From Bacteroidales bacterium UBA4788 (GTDB taxonomy: Bacteria; Bacteroidota; Bacteroidia; Bacteroidales; VadinHA17): DNA of 26,154 bases. The stretch lies in the NCBI GenBank assembly GCA_002402965.1, contig DHGW01000025.1, positions 1 to 26,154 on the forward strand, given 5' to 3'. The translations under genes were made by a program, and so were the position numbers. Every line of letters starts with the position of its first letter. Positions within the stretch are counted from its first letter, which is position 1. The notes beneath the pieces were generated by a model that was given only the letters and a program-made list of their open reading frames with translations, was not told the origin of the DNA and made no database searches. Positions 8,801-15,825 of this stretch are shown here, in pieces.

Positions 8801-9000
8801 GGAACAGTATATCCGGCATCAGGATCGGATTTGTCGGAAGGAATCTCTTCATGTTCCTGCCGAAGAATAATATCTACGCTGACCCTGAGTTCATCGATTA
8901 TTCCGCAAGTGGCGTCAACGCCAACGCCGTAGGTTTTTCTTCAAGTAACCAGACACCGGCAACAAGGTCCTACGGCTTAAACGTCACTCTGACCTTCTAA
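5845..9000 (+). CDS. SusC/RagA-family TonB-dependent outer-membrane channel
   Basis: A 1051-residue protein with a signal peptide (MKKLFISIALILFAGVASLSAQ). Residues about 24-100 form the carboxypeptidase-regulatory-like N-terminal domain ('ITGTVTSAVEG...PMPGVTVQVLGTTIGTITDANGMYSL'). A TonB-box-like stretch near residues 110-118 (EVVVSAFGI) precedes the plug, which includes 'VLDGVPV', 'SINILKGANAAALYGSEAANGVIVVTTK'. The remainder is a 22-strand-type barrel ending in the terminal phenylalanine (NVTLTF). In this family the barrel forms the channel, capped by the SusD lipoprotein encoded 32 bp downstream, and imports oligosaccharides or peptides using TonB energy. No N-terminal STN (sigma-interaction) domain is seen, so control by an ECF sigma/anti-sigma pair through this protein is unlikely. 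The substrate cannot be read from sequence. Confidence 0.95.
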   Translation: MKKLFISIALILFAGVASLSAQTRVITGTVTSAVEGEGPMPGVTVQVLGTTIGTITDANGMYSLQVPQNATTLVFSYIGMKKQEVEISGRSVITVTMESELLGLQEVVVSAFGIKRNAGEIGSAITQVESAMITQARPISAASALSGKVAGLQINTVNSSVSPDVRVVLRGNRSFLGNNQALLVLDGVPVNLAYLQTLNPNDMESINILKGANAAALYGSEAANGVIVVTTKTGSKDKTQIIFSNTTTLDKVAYFPEMQDRFGSGSSADVFGNPIYEAFENQCWGPEFDDSLVRIGLWDENGDSLTTNYSPKPREKYNFWDTGITIQNDLSFSSGNETGTLFLSVQDVLIKGVVPGDEARRDIIRLNGTKQYKGFMAAFNFNYTLRTQETSNSNVYWNVLNTPMHIPLTDFEDWNAVLTNPDGSRKTNWADIDHFYNAYYENPYEELANQRRIGRNDYVTAVIDLSQKLTKWLTIQARTAIAPNTNYYENRQYFKDYSPYGHAMYTQYGRSISRADVNSSMNTGIEFGWRWTNDFILTSNNKFADFTVRTVAGVTTRDSYSRSASLTANALEIANFFNVKNRVGELGGAESWSQQRQMGVFGDITFGYKNKAYLHASGRNDWNSLLDKSQWSFFYPAIDASVILTELIPGLKSNILTYAKLRGGVSKVGSINISNYSLENLFGTAGDFPFGSLSAYTVANGLNYRYLKPEFTLSKELGLDLSFLDERISTNFTVYQTNTTNQTVDMNVSRASGYSSSKINAGEMLNRGFEFELKATPVATSDWNWDISANYAYWYSEVLSLAGELEEISLGNYVYAIKDLPFPYNKVTRFYQDPQGRVIVDAVTGMPSIDPITYPRGQTTPKHLIGLQTSLSWKGFTLAGSADYRGGHVFRSDLYYDLLFTGIGALSASNGRERFVFPNSVINTGTAENPVYVENTNITVQEGGVAFWTNTMRSLSYYSVNSASVWKIRELSLAYDVPASVLGFARNSISGIRIGFVGRNLFMFLPKNNIYADPEFIDYSASGVNANAVGFSSSNQTPATRSYGLNVTLTF

Positions 9001-9032
9001 AAGTATTAACACACCAACGAAAGATTCAGAAT

Positions 9033-10673
9033 ATGAAAAAGTTAATTATAATCCTTATCACACTGGCGGTCATCGGTTCAACAGGCTGTGAAAACTGGCT
9101 TGATGTGAACTACAATCCGAATGACGCTACGTCCGCCACACCTGATCTGGTCCTTCCGGGGGTTCTTAAAACCTGGGGAGCACAGGTAAATGATTTTGCC
9201 ACTACCACCGGTGCATGGATGGGCTACTGGGCTCATGCGGGAGGCTGGTCTGGCTGGTATACCACAAAAAAATATGAAGTAACCAGTTCATTCTACCCCG
9301 GACCGTTTGACGGATATTATATAGATGTCCTTACAGATACAAAATTCATACGTGAGAACAGCGGGACTAACTTCATTTATCCTGCAATAACACATGTGGT
9401 TGATGCATGGTATTTTGCACGCCTGGTAGACCTCTACGGTGATGTGCCTTATAAAGAGGCCAACTCCCCCGGAGTCACGCTTACCCCTGTTTATGATGAC
9501 GACGCGGAAATCTATGCCGATCTGATAGTGAGGCTTGACACTGCAATTGCCATATTTAACAGGAAGACCACAACACCCTATGGTGCAACAAGCGCTGATT
9601 ATTCATTCAAGAACGCAAGTGATGTAATGTTCGGAGGCGATTTCGCAAAATGGAAGCAGCTTGCCAACACACTCAAACTCAGACTTGTGATGAGGATGAC
9701 GAACGTGAAATCCAACACTGAGCTTGCTTCTCTCATGAGCGGCACAGCCAGCCACGGATTCATCACTGCTGATGCTACTCTCAGTCCGGGATACTCCGCT
9801 TCATCGGGCAAAACGAATCCACTCTGGAATACCTTCGGAAAATCATATGACGGTGTTGCAACTACCGCAAATACCCAGTATGCCCTGAATGCGTATTTTC
9901 ATGAAAAGCTATCATCCTACGATGATCCGAGGCTGAGACAGTATTTCCAGCCTGGTGTTTCTGCAGTACCTGCCGGTTCGCTTATTTCAATCAGGCTTGG
10001 TACTGACGGCGACCTGGTTGTTCAGCCGAATACAACTGTTGCAGCAGGTTATTCATGGGTGCCTATTGCAGCTGACGGCAGCGCGGAAGGATCAACAAAA
10101 ACAGGTAACGGTGCGCTCGACAGGGTAAAGGTTTTCACTTATGCCGAGGCATGTTTCCTTCAGGCTGAAGCTATTGCCAGGGGAATTCTCTCCGGTGATG
10201 CAGGAATACAATATGAAAATGGTATCAAGGCTTCAATGACTGCTGCGAAAGTGCCTAACACAGATCCTGATTTTCTTGTTGATGAGTATCTCCTCAGTAC
10301 GGCTGTTGCCTGGGATGGAGGTCTGCCGCTGGATCAGAAAGTAAAGAAGATTATCATTCAGAAGTATATTGCCAACTACTTTGTCAATACGTTCGAGTCA
10401 TACTGTGATTACCGCAGGACCGGATTACCCAATCCCAAAAAGCCCGATGATGTTGAGTATGATCAGGAAAACGAGATGCTGAGCTATTATCCCTCAGGAA
10501 TTATCCGCAGGCAGATACCCAGATTGTTCCCGTATCCTATTCAGGAATTTACACTGAACAAGGTGAACGCACAGGCTGCTGTTGATGCTCAGGGTGTACC
10601 CTTCACAACCGACAGCTATCCGTTCGATGCCAGGGTATTCTGGGATAATGCACCCAAGACTATCACATATTAA
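9033..10673 (+). CDS. SusD-like surface lipoprotein (SusD-like_2 type)
   Basis: A 546-residue lipoprotein with lipobox G-S-T-G-C19 after a short hydrophobic leader. The mature start 'ENWLDVNYNPNDATSATPDLVLPGVL' has the pattern of the SusD-like_2 group (N-P-N followed by a T-P-x-L-x-L-P-G segment). A later 'EACFLQAEAIARG' matches the conserved helical SusD segment that carries the TPR-like fold. The C-terminus ends with 'PFDARVFWDNAPKTITY'. It is coupled to susC with a 32-bp gap and should act as the substrate-binding lid of the SusC channel on the cell surface. Members of the SusD-like_2 group occur with many substrates, so ligand identity is open. Confidence 0.93.
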   Translation: MKKLIIILITLAVIGSTGCENWLDVNYNPNDATSATPDLVLPGVLKTWGAQVNDFATTTGAWMGYWAHAGGWSGWYTTKKYEVTSSFYPGPFDGYYIDVLTDTKFIRENSGTNFIYPAITHVVDAWYFARLVDLYGDVPYKEANSPGVTLTPVYDDDAEIYADLIVRLDTAIAIFNRKTTTPYGATSADYSFKNASDVMFGGDFAKWKQLANTLKLRLVMRMTNVKSNTELASLMSGTASHGFITADATLSPGYSASSGKTNPLWNTFGKSYDGVATTANTQYALNAYFHEKLSSYDDPRLRQYFQPGVSAVPAGSLISIRLGTDGDLVVQPNTTVAAGYSWVPIAADGSAEGSTKTGNGALDRVKVFTYAEACFLQAEAIARGILSGDAGIQYENGIKASMTAAKVPNTDPDFLVDEYLLSTAVAWDGGLPLDQKVKKIIIQKYIANYFVNTFESYCDYRRTGLPNPKKPDDVEYDQENEMLSYYPSGIIRRQIPRLFPYPIQEFTLNKVNAQAAVDAQGVPFTTDSYPFDARVFWDNAPKTITY

Positions 10674-10693
10674 CCCTACAAAACTGATCACAG

Positions 10694-11665
10694 ATGAAAA
10701 AAATAAGAATAATTTTCACTGCTCTTCTGGTCACTGCGACACTGTCACTTACATCGTGTCTGAATGACCTGGAAGACTTCATGGGAGATTTTTCGGGCTC
10801 ACCTGCAATTGCGGAACTGTCTGAAGCCCCCAGTGCAGCCACCGGTACAGTCAACCGGGAAATCATTGACCCTACCAAACCTCTGGAACTTAAATTCCGG
10901 GTTGCAATTGCAGTGGCCAAACCACTTGACAAGGCCACTACTATTACTCTGGCACTTGATAACGCGCTTGTTACAGCCTACAATGCGGCAAGAGGACTCA
11001 CCGGAGACGCTGCTGCCTTGCCAGTGCCACTTGCAGGGCTCACAATTCCCGGCTATGACGTTACCATTCCTGCAGGGGAGCTTGAAACTGACTGGGTTAT
11101 AAGCATTGATGCGTCAAAAGTGCCGGACATAGTGTCCAAATTCTATGTAATCCCCGTCAAGATTGCATCCGCAACCAACGGAGTTGTTGTAAGCGGCAAC
11201 TTCGGGACCAAGATTATGAGGATCCTGGCAAGAAACAAGTATGACGGCGTCTATACCGTTGAAGGTACATTCGTGGATTATATCAATTCTGCATGGAGCG
11301 GTACTTATCCAAAGACGTTCCACCTTATAACCACTGGCCAGTATACCGTTGACAGGTATGATGTAGATTACGACGAACTCGGGTTTTACATCTTCGATGC
11401 AGGAGGCGGGTTAAGCTATTTCGGCGCCTGGGCCCCTTATTTCGAGTTTGACGTCAATGATAATCTGATTGGTGTGCCCAACTCCATACTTGACCCATTG
11501 CCAAGGGCACGTAACTCTGAAGTTGCTGTGGGCGAGGCCCCGAACAAGTTTAATAATGCTGACCGGAGCCTTGATGTAGCGTTTTACTTCACTCAGCAAA
11601 ACGTTACTCCCGTCAGAAGAGCCCTCATTAAGGAGCAATTTACATATGTAGGCCCTAGACCATAA
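10694..11665 (+). CDS. DUF1735-domain surface lipoprotein of a SusCD locus
   Basis: A 323-residue lipoprotein with lipobox S-L-T-S-C22. Residues about 60-185 match the DUF1735 (BT_3987-like) pattern: 'LDKATTITLALDNALVTAYNAA', 'VTIPAGELETDWVISIDASKVPD', 'YVIPVKIASATNGVVVSGNFGTKIMRILARNKYDGVY'. The C-terminal half, from about residue 190, is a separate beta-rich domain beginning 'GTFVDY' and ending 'RRALIKEQFTYVGPRP'. Proteins of this type are encoded next to SusC/SusD pairs and are probably accessory surface glycan-binding proteins, although some close relatives carry glycosidase domains; none is recognised here. It starts 20 bp after the SusD gene and is the last gene before a strong terminator. 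Confidence 0.85.
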   Translation: MKKIRIIFTALLVTATLSLTSCLNDLEDFMGDFSGSPAIAELSEAPSAATGTVNREIIDPTKPLELKFRVAIAVAKPLDKATTITLALDNALVTAYNAARGLTGDAAALPVPLAGLTIPGYDVTIPAGELETDWVISIDASKVPDIVSKFYVIPVKIASATNGVVVSGNFGTKIMRILARNKYDGVYTVEGTFVDYINSAWSGTYPKTFHLITTGQYTVDRYDVDYDELGFYIFDAGGGLSYFGAWAPYFEFDVNDNLIGVPNSILDPLPRARNSEVAVGEAPNKFNNADRSLDVAFYFTQQNVTPVRRALIKEQFTYVGPRP

Positions 11666-11685
11666 AGCTCCGATAGATCTTATGT

Positions 11686-11720
11686 AAAAAGGAGGGAAGC
11701 TTCACGTTTCCCTCCTTTTT
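11686..11720. terminator. Strong bidirectional intrinsic terminator
   Basis: A perfect 13-bp stem (AAAAAGGAGGGAA at 11686-11698 and its complement at 11708-11720) encloses a 9-nt loop. The A-run on one side and T-run on the other give a U-tract in both directions. It lies 20 bp after the DUF1735 gene and 41 bp before the stop of the convergent gene at 11762, so it can end both transcripts. Confidence 0.9.
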
Positions 11721-11761
11721 AATTTCCTGCCTGTCAGCTAAATCTCAAATGGCGGACATCA

Positions 11762-12433
11762 CTATTCCGAGTAGATCTTATTGCAATATTCTACAAGCCC
11801 TGTTACACTCGTGTAGCTCCCGAAATCAATGCTGTTATCACGGATGTATTTGTCAAGTTCCTTCTTTTTATCGGGAAAGATATTGAGAAACTGACGCTTG
11901 TTGTTAAAGTTGAGCATAACACCTTCTTTTAGTATCCAGTATCCGGTATCATCAACTATGCCGAATTCGTCAGGAAACCTCAGGTTAATTGCGCCGTTGC
12001 CGCCAAAGATCATTTTCACATAGTTGTAGCTGGTTGTCTGTGATCTCGCGCCAAAGGCGGTGGGAACTCCCATTGATTCAGCATAGGCCTTGTGCTGTAT
12101 GAACAGGGTTGCCGGACCGGTAGTTGCCAGTTCGTAAAAGCCCTTTTCAAACGGGACAAATGTCCTGTTTGCCATATAAACCGTATCAATCAGCTGCGGG
12201 TCGTCGAGCACATAAAACTGATCCCTCTGCATGAAGACCATCTCCTGATCAATCAGATTGTAGTTCAGCACAGCTCTCTTTTTTTCGCCAGATTTCAGCT
12301 TGACGAGGCTGTTTGTGAAACGGGGTAAAAGCAGGTTGGGCAGGTTCTCAAGGCTGTCTGCCTGGGCACTTAGGCCTGCAGGGATCAGCAGTACTGCAAG
12401 CAGTGCGGCAACTCCGGGTATGGAATTCTTCAT
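11762..12433 (-). CDS. Secreted protein of unknown function
   Basis: A 223-residue protein with a clear signal peptide (MKNSIPGVAALLAVLLIPAGLSAQ). I do not recognise the family with certainty. The mature part is a mix of beta-type and helical stretches: 'FTNSLVKLKSGEKKRAVLNYNLIDQEMVF' resembles the opening of Bacteroidota proteins that describe a coloured or baseline state of a periplasmic beta-structure. The C-terminal quarter is helical and Lys-rich ('FLNIFPDKKKELDKYIRDN'). D26-S27-L28 fits the D-S/T-hydrophobic O-glycosylation motif of Bacteroidota. It has its own perfect -7 element upstream and terminates toward the hairpin at 11686-11720, so it is probably monocistronic, downstream of ettA. 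A periplasmic or surface location is likely. Confidence 0.75.
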   Translation of the reverse strand: MKNSIPGVAALLAVLLIPAGLSAQADSLENLPNLLLPRFTNSLVKLKSGEKKRAVLNYNLIDQEMVFMQRDQFYVLDDPQLIDTVYMANRTFVPFEKGFYELATTGPATLFIQHKAYAESMGVPTAFGARSQTTSYNYVKMIFGGNGAINLRFPDEFGIVDDTGYWILKEGVMLNFNNKRQFLNIFPDKKKELDKYIRDNSIDFGSYTSVTGLVEYCNKIYSE

Positions 12434-12470
12434 GACAGTAAAAGTTTTAATTATTGTCAGTTAAACATAA

Positions 12471-12478
12471 CAAATATA
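12471..12478 (-). promoter_or_regulatory. -7 promoter element for the secreted protein gene
   Basis: On the minus strand the bases read TATATTTG, a perfect match to the Bacteroidota -7 consensus TAnnTTTG. It lies 37 bp upstream of the ATG at 12433. A TTTG is present farther upstream but only 13 bp away, so the -33 element is poor. The AT-rich surroundings support a promoter. Confidence 0.5.
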
Positions 12479-12543
12479 ATTCCGAAACGATCAAAAACGG
12501 TGCCATGATTTCACCCCGCCTCAAACCGGATTATTTCTGCCGC

Positions 12544-14226
<1,683 letters not shown>

Positions 14227-14287
14227 GACCTTGATGGTTAGACAACAAAAATAATCATTTTGTCTGCCCGGAGGCTGAGTTGATGAT

Positions 14288-14722
14288 TCAGACCGACACC
14301 TTACCGTTCGGGCACCCCTTTTCAAACAGGGATACTGTCTCCGACTGCACCAGGACCCATATAATATAGACTCCCTTGAGGGTGCCAATAGGTACGTTCA
14401 GAAGGCCCATTGCTGCCATTACAAGGGTCAGAATCCTGGCCCATGGCTTGCAGTAGAAGAGTCCCACACCGCCGGCTATCATAGCTCCGCCAAAGAGCAG
14501 AAACAGAACCACCATCGGGGTTCCTACGATACCGAGTACCTTTAGTGCCGTGGGATCATCAACAAACTGATCGACAAACGCGAAGGCAAATGCAATGGCC
14601 ATCGCGGCAAGCGCCAGTATCGAGCCAAATACAATCTGGAGGATGGCAGCAATATTGACATGCTTCTTCATCCTGTTCTCTTCAACGGTCACCACTGTGG
14701 GTGATGTGGCATTCTCTTCCAT
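14288..14722 (-). CDS. Small four-helix membrane protein of unknown function
   Basis: A 144-residue inner-membrane protein. Hydrophobic segments lie at about 22-50, 62-90, 94-112 and 113-128. The 'CKPWARILTLVMAAMGLLNVPIGTLKGVYIIWVLV' stretch (about 90-124) is a recurring pattern in small bacterial four-helix proteins: a positively charged K-P-W-A-R turn, then L-L-N-x-P-I-G-T, then a Y-x-x-W-V-L end. None has a known function that I can name with confidence. The N-terminus is soluble and Thr/Glu-rich. It is upstream of ettA in the same orientation with a 61-bp gap, so the two may share a transcript. Confidence 0.78.
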   Translation of the reverse strand: MEENATSPTVVTVEENRMKKHVNIAAILQIVFGSILALAAMAIAFAFAFVDQFVDDPTALKVLGIVGTPMVVLFLLFGGAMIAGGVGLFYCKPWARILTLVMAAMGLLNVPIGTLKGVYIIWVLVQSETVSLFEKGCPNGKVSV

Positions 14723-14779
14723 GATATGAAAAATTAAGGTTTACTCAAATTCACAATAATGACTCTAATTTATAAAAAA

Positions 14780-14794
14780 TGCTGCACTGCAGCA
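14780..14794. promoter_or_regulatory. 15-bp palindrome in a divergent promoter region
   Basis: TGCTGC - act - GCAGCA, a perfect 6-bp inverted repeat around 3 bp, between the divergent genes starting at 14722 (minus) and 14832/14841 (plus). It lies 15 bp upstream of the -7 element at 14810-14817, where the -33 element of that promoter would be expected. This position suits an operator; no regulator is identified. Confidence 0.35.
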
Positions 14795-14809
14795 CCAATA
14801 CTATTTGAT

Positions 14810-14817
14810 TACCTTTG
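14810..14817 (+). promoter_or_regulatory. -7 promoter element for the small lipoprotein gene
   Basis: TACCTTTG is a perfect match to TAnnTTTG. Transcription would begin close to 14821-14824, leaving a leader of only about 10-20 nt before the ATG at 14832 or 14841. No TTTG occurs at the usual -33 distance; a palindrome lies there instead. Confidence 0.5.
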
Positions 14818-14840
14818 TCGTTATGTCATAAATGCCAGCT

Positions 14841-15068
14841 ATGAGAAAGCTTCTGTACGCCATCTCTCTGATCCTGATCACCTGCCTCTTCAATTCATGC
14901 GAGATCCTGGGTGACGGGTGCCAGGTCTGCCAGACGGTTTCATATGAAAACGAACATCCGATTGCCTGGGGCACCGAAGCGGAGTACTGTGGCCAGGACC
15001 TTGTTGACATTAAGAGAATCCCGCCAACAACAAGCGGAGGGGTAACCACCTACTGGGAGTGTCGCTGA
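14841..15068 (+). CDS. Small cysteine-rich lipoprotein, conserved Bacteroidota type
   Basis: A 75-residue lipoprotein (78 if the ATG at 14832 is used; neither has a Shine-Dalgarno sequence, and MRKLLYAIS... makes the better signal peptide). The leader ends L-F-N-S-C, a relaxed Bacteroidota lipobox. The mature chain of about 55 residues has four further cysteines: a C-x-x-C pair (G-C-Q-V-C-Q-T-V) and two single ones (A-E-Y-C-G and the penultimate W-E-C-R). The layout C-x2-C...E-A-E-Y-C-G...G-G-V-T-T-x-W-E-C-R resembles small uncharacterised lipoproteins I know from other Bacteroidota. Two disulfides or metal binding are possible. Function unknown. Driven by its own -7 element. Confidence 0.75.
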   Translation: MRKLLYAISLILITCLFNSCEILGDGCQVCQTVSYENEHPIAWGTEAEYCGQDLVDIKRIPPTTSGGVTTYWECR

Positions 15069-15247
15069 AAAAAGCCTGAAGCTCATTATATGACTGTCAG
15101 ACACAATCTTATATCCTGTTTAAAAGTTGTTGTTAATAAGTTGTTACCAAGGTTGACATTTGAGGCAAAATTGTTTAATCTTGCTATTCCTCGCCGGATA
15201 TCTTTACACTGAGTTCGGATCATTAACCCCGGGTTCACTTTATAGAA

Positions 15248-15652
15248 ATGCTTAACATAACAGGCAAACGGATAGCCATCGTTGAGGACGATGCTGCATC
15301 ACTGAGGTATTACGAGACCCTTCTCAGGGAGACCGGCGCAGAGGTTTCAGTCTACCGCAACGGAAAAGAGTTTGTAGATGCCATTACAGTCGGCAGGGTG
15401 CACTTCGACCTTGTCTTCATGGATTTTCTCGTTCCTCTTGTTAACGGCATTGAATGCACCAGGGCTTTCCGCCAGGTAAACCGGTCCGCTCCGGTGATAC
15501 TCATCACTGCATATTACTCGGAACAGACAAAAAATGAGGCATATATAGCAGGATGTACCGAGTATAACCTAAAGCCTGTCTTTCCGGACAAGATCTACAT
15601 GATAATTGAAAAATACCTGGCCCCCAGGCCGGCGTACCAGATGTACGACTGA
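15248..15652 (+). CDS. Orphan single-domain response regulator (CheY-like receiver)
   Basis: A 134-residue protein that is almost entirely one receiver domain. The acidic pocket is E13-D14-D15 (I-V-E-D-D), the phospho-acceptor is D59 in D-L-V-F-M-D-F-L-V-P, the switch Thr lies in V-I-L-I-T-A-Y, and the conserved Lys in Y-N-L-K-P-V. After the last helix only about 10 residues remain, so there is no DNA-binding or enzymatic output domain. Such proteins act by phospho-dependent protein binding or as phosphorelay intermediates. No histidine kinase is nearby. The weak -7-like word TATCTTTA at 15199-15206 may be its promoter. The gene converges on the DUF2723 gene, with a long inverted-repeat element between the two stops. 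Confidence 0.9.
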   Translation: MLNITGKRIAIVEDDAASLRYYETLLRETGAEVSVYRNGKEFVDAITVGRVHFDLVFMDFLVPLVNGIECTRAFRQVNRSAPVILITAYYSEQTKNEAYIAGCTEYNLKPVFPDKIYMIIEKYLAPRPAYQMYD

Positions 15653-15658
15653 TCTTGC

Positions 15659-15819
15659 CAGGCAGCAGGCAAGAGGCGATAGGCAGTAGTGTCAGTCAAA
15701 CAACAGTCTTCAGCAACCAACAGATATTTTTGATTTCCGGCTAAGGTCAGGTGTGTGTCATGCTTTTGTTCCAGCAGCCAATTCTTCACTATTGCCTAAT
15801 GCCAACTGCCTGTTGCCTG
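15659..15819. repeat. Heptamer-built inverted-repeat element between convergent genes
   Basis: Two 33-bp arms, 15659-15691 and 15787-15819, are imperfect reverse complements (26 of 33 positions agree by hand alignment) and enclose 95 bp. Each arm consists of four or so 7-bp units of the type YAGGCAR: the left reads CAGGCAG, CAGGCAA, GAGGCGA, TAGGCAG, then TAGTG; the right, on the opposite strand, reads CAGGCAA, CAGGCAG, TTGGCAT, TAGGCAA, then TAGTG. The element starts 6 bp after the stop of the receiver gene and ends 6 bp before the stop of the DUF2723 gene. It could be a dispersed palindromic repeat or a large bidirectional terminator/mRNA-end structure. No coding region is seen in the 95-bp centre. 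Confidence 0.75.
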
Positions 15820-15825
15820 ATTTCC

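Noticed and set aside
14227..14388. In-frame 54-residue N-terminal extension of EttA
   Set aside because: The added residues are Arg/Ser/Cys-rich and unlike ABC-F proteins, and they overlap the coding region of the four-helix membrane protein. The ATG at 14226 gives the normal family length.
15153..15179. TTGACA followed 15 bp later by TTTAAT, resembling an E. coli sigma-70 promoter
   Set aside because: Bacteroidota use a different consensus (TTTG and TAnnTTTG) and the spacing is wrong for sigma-70; a chance match in AT-rich DNA is more likely.
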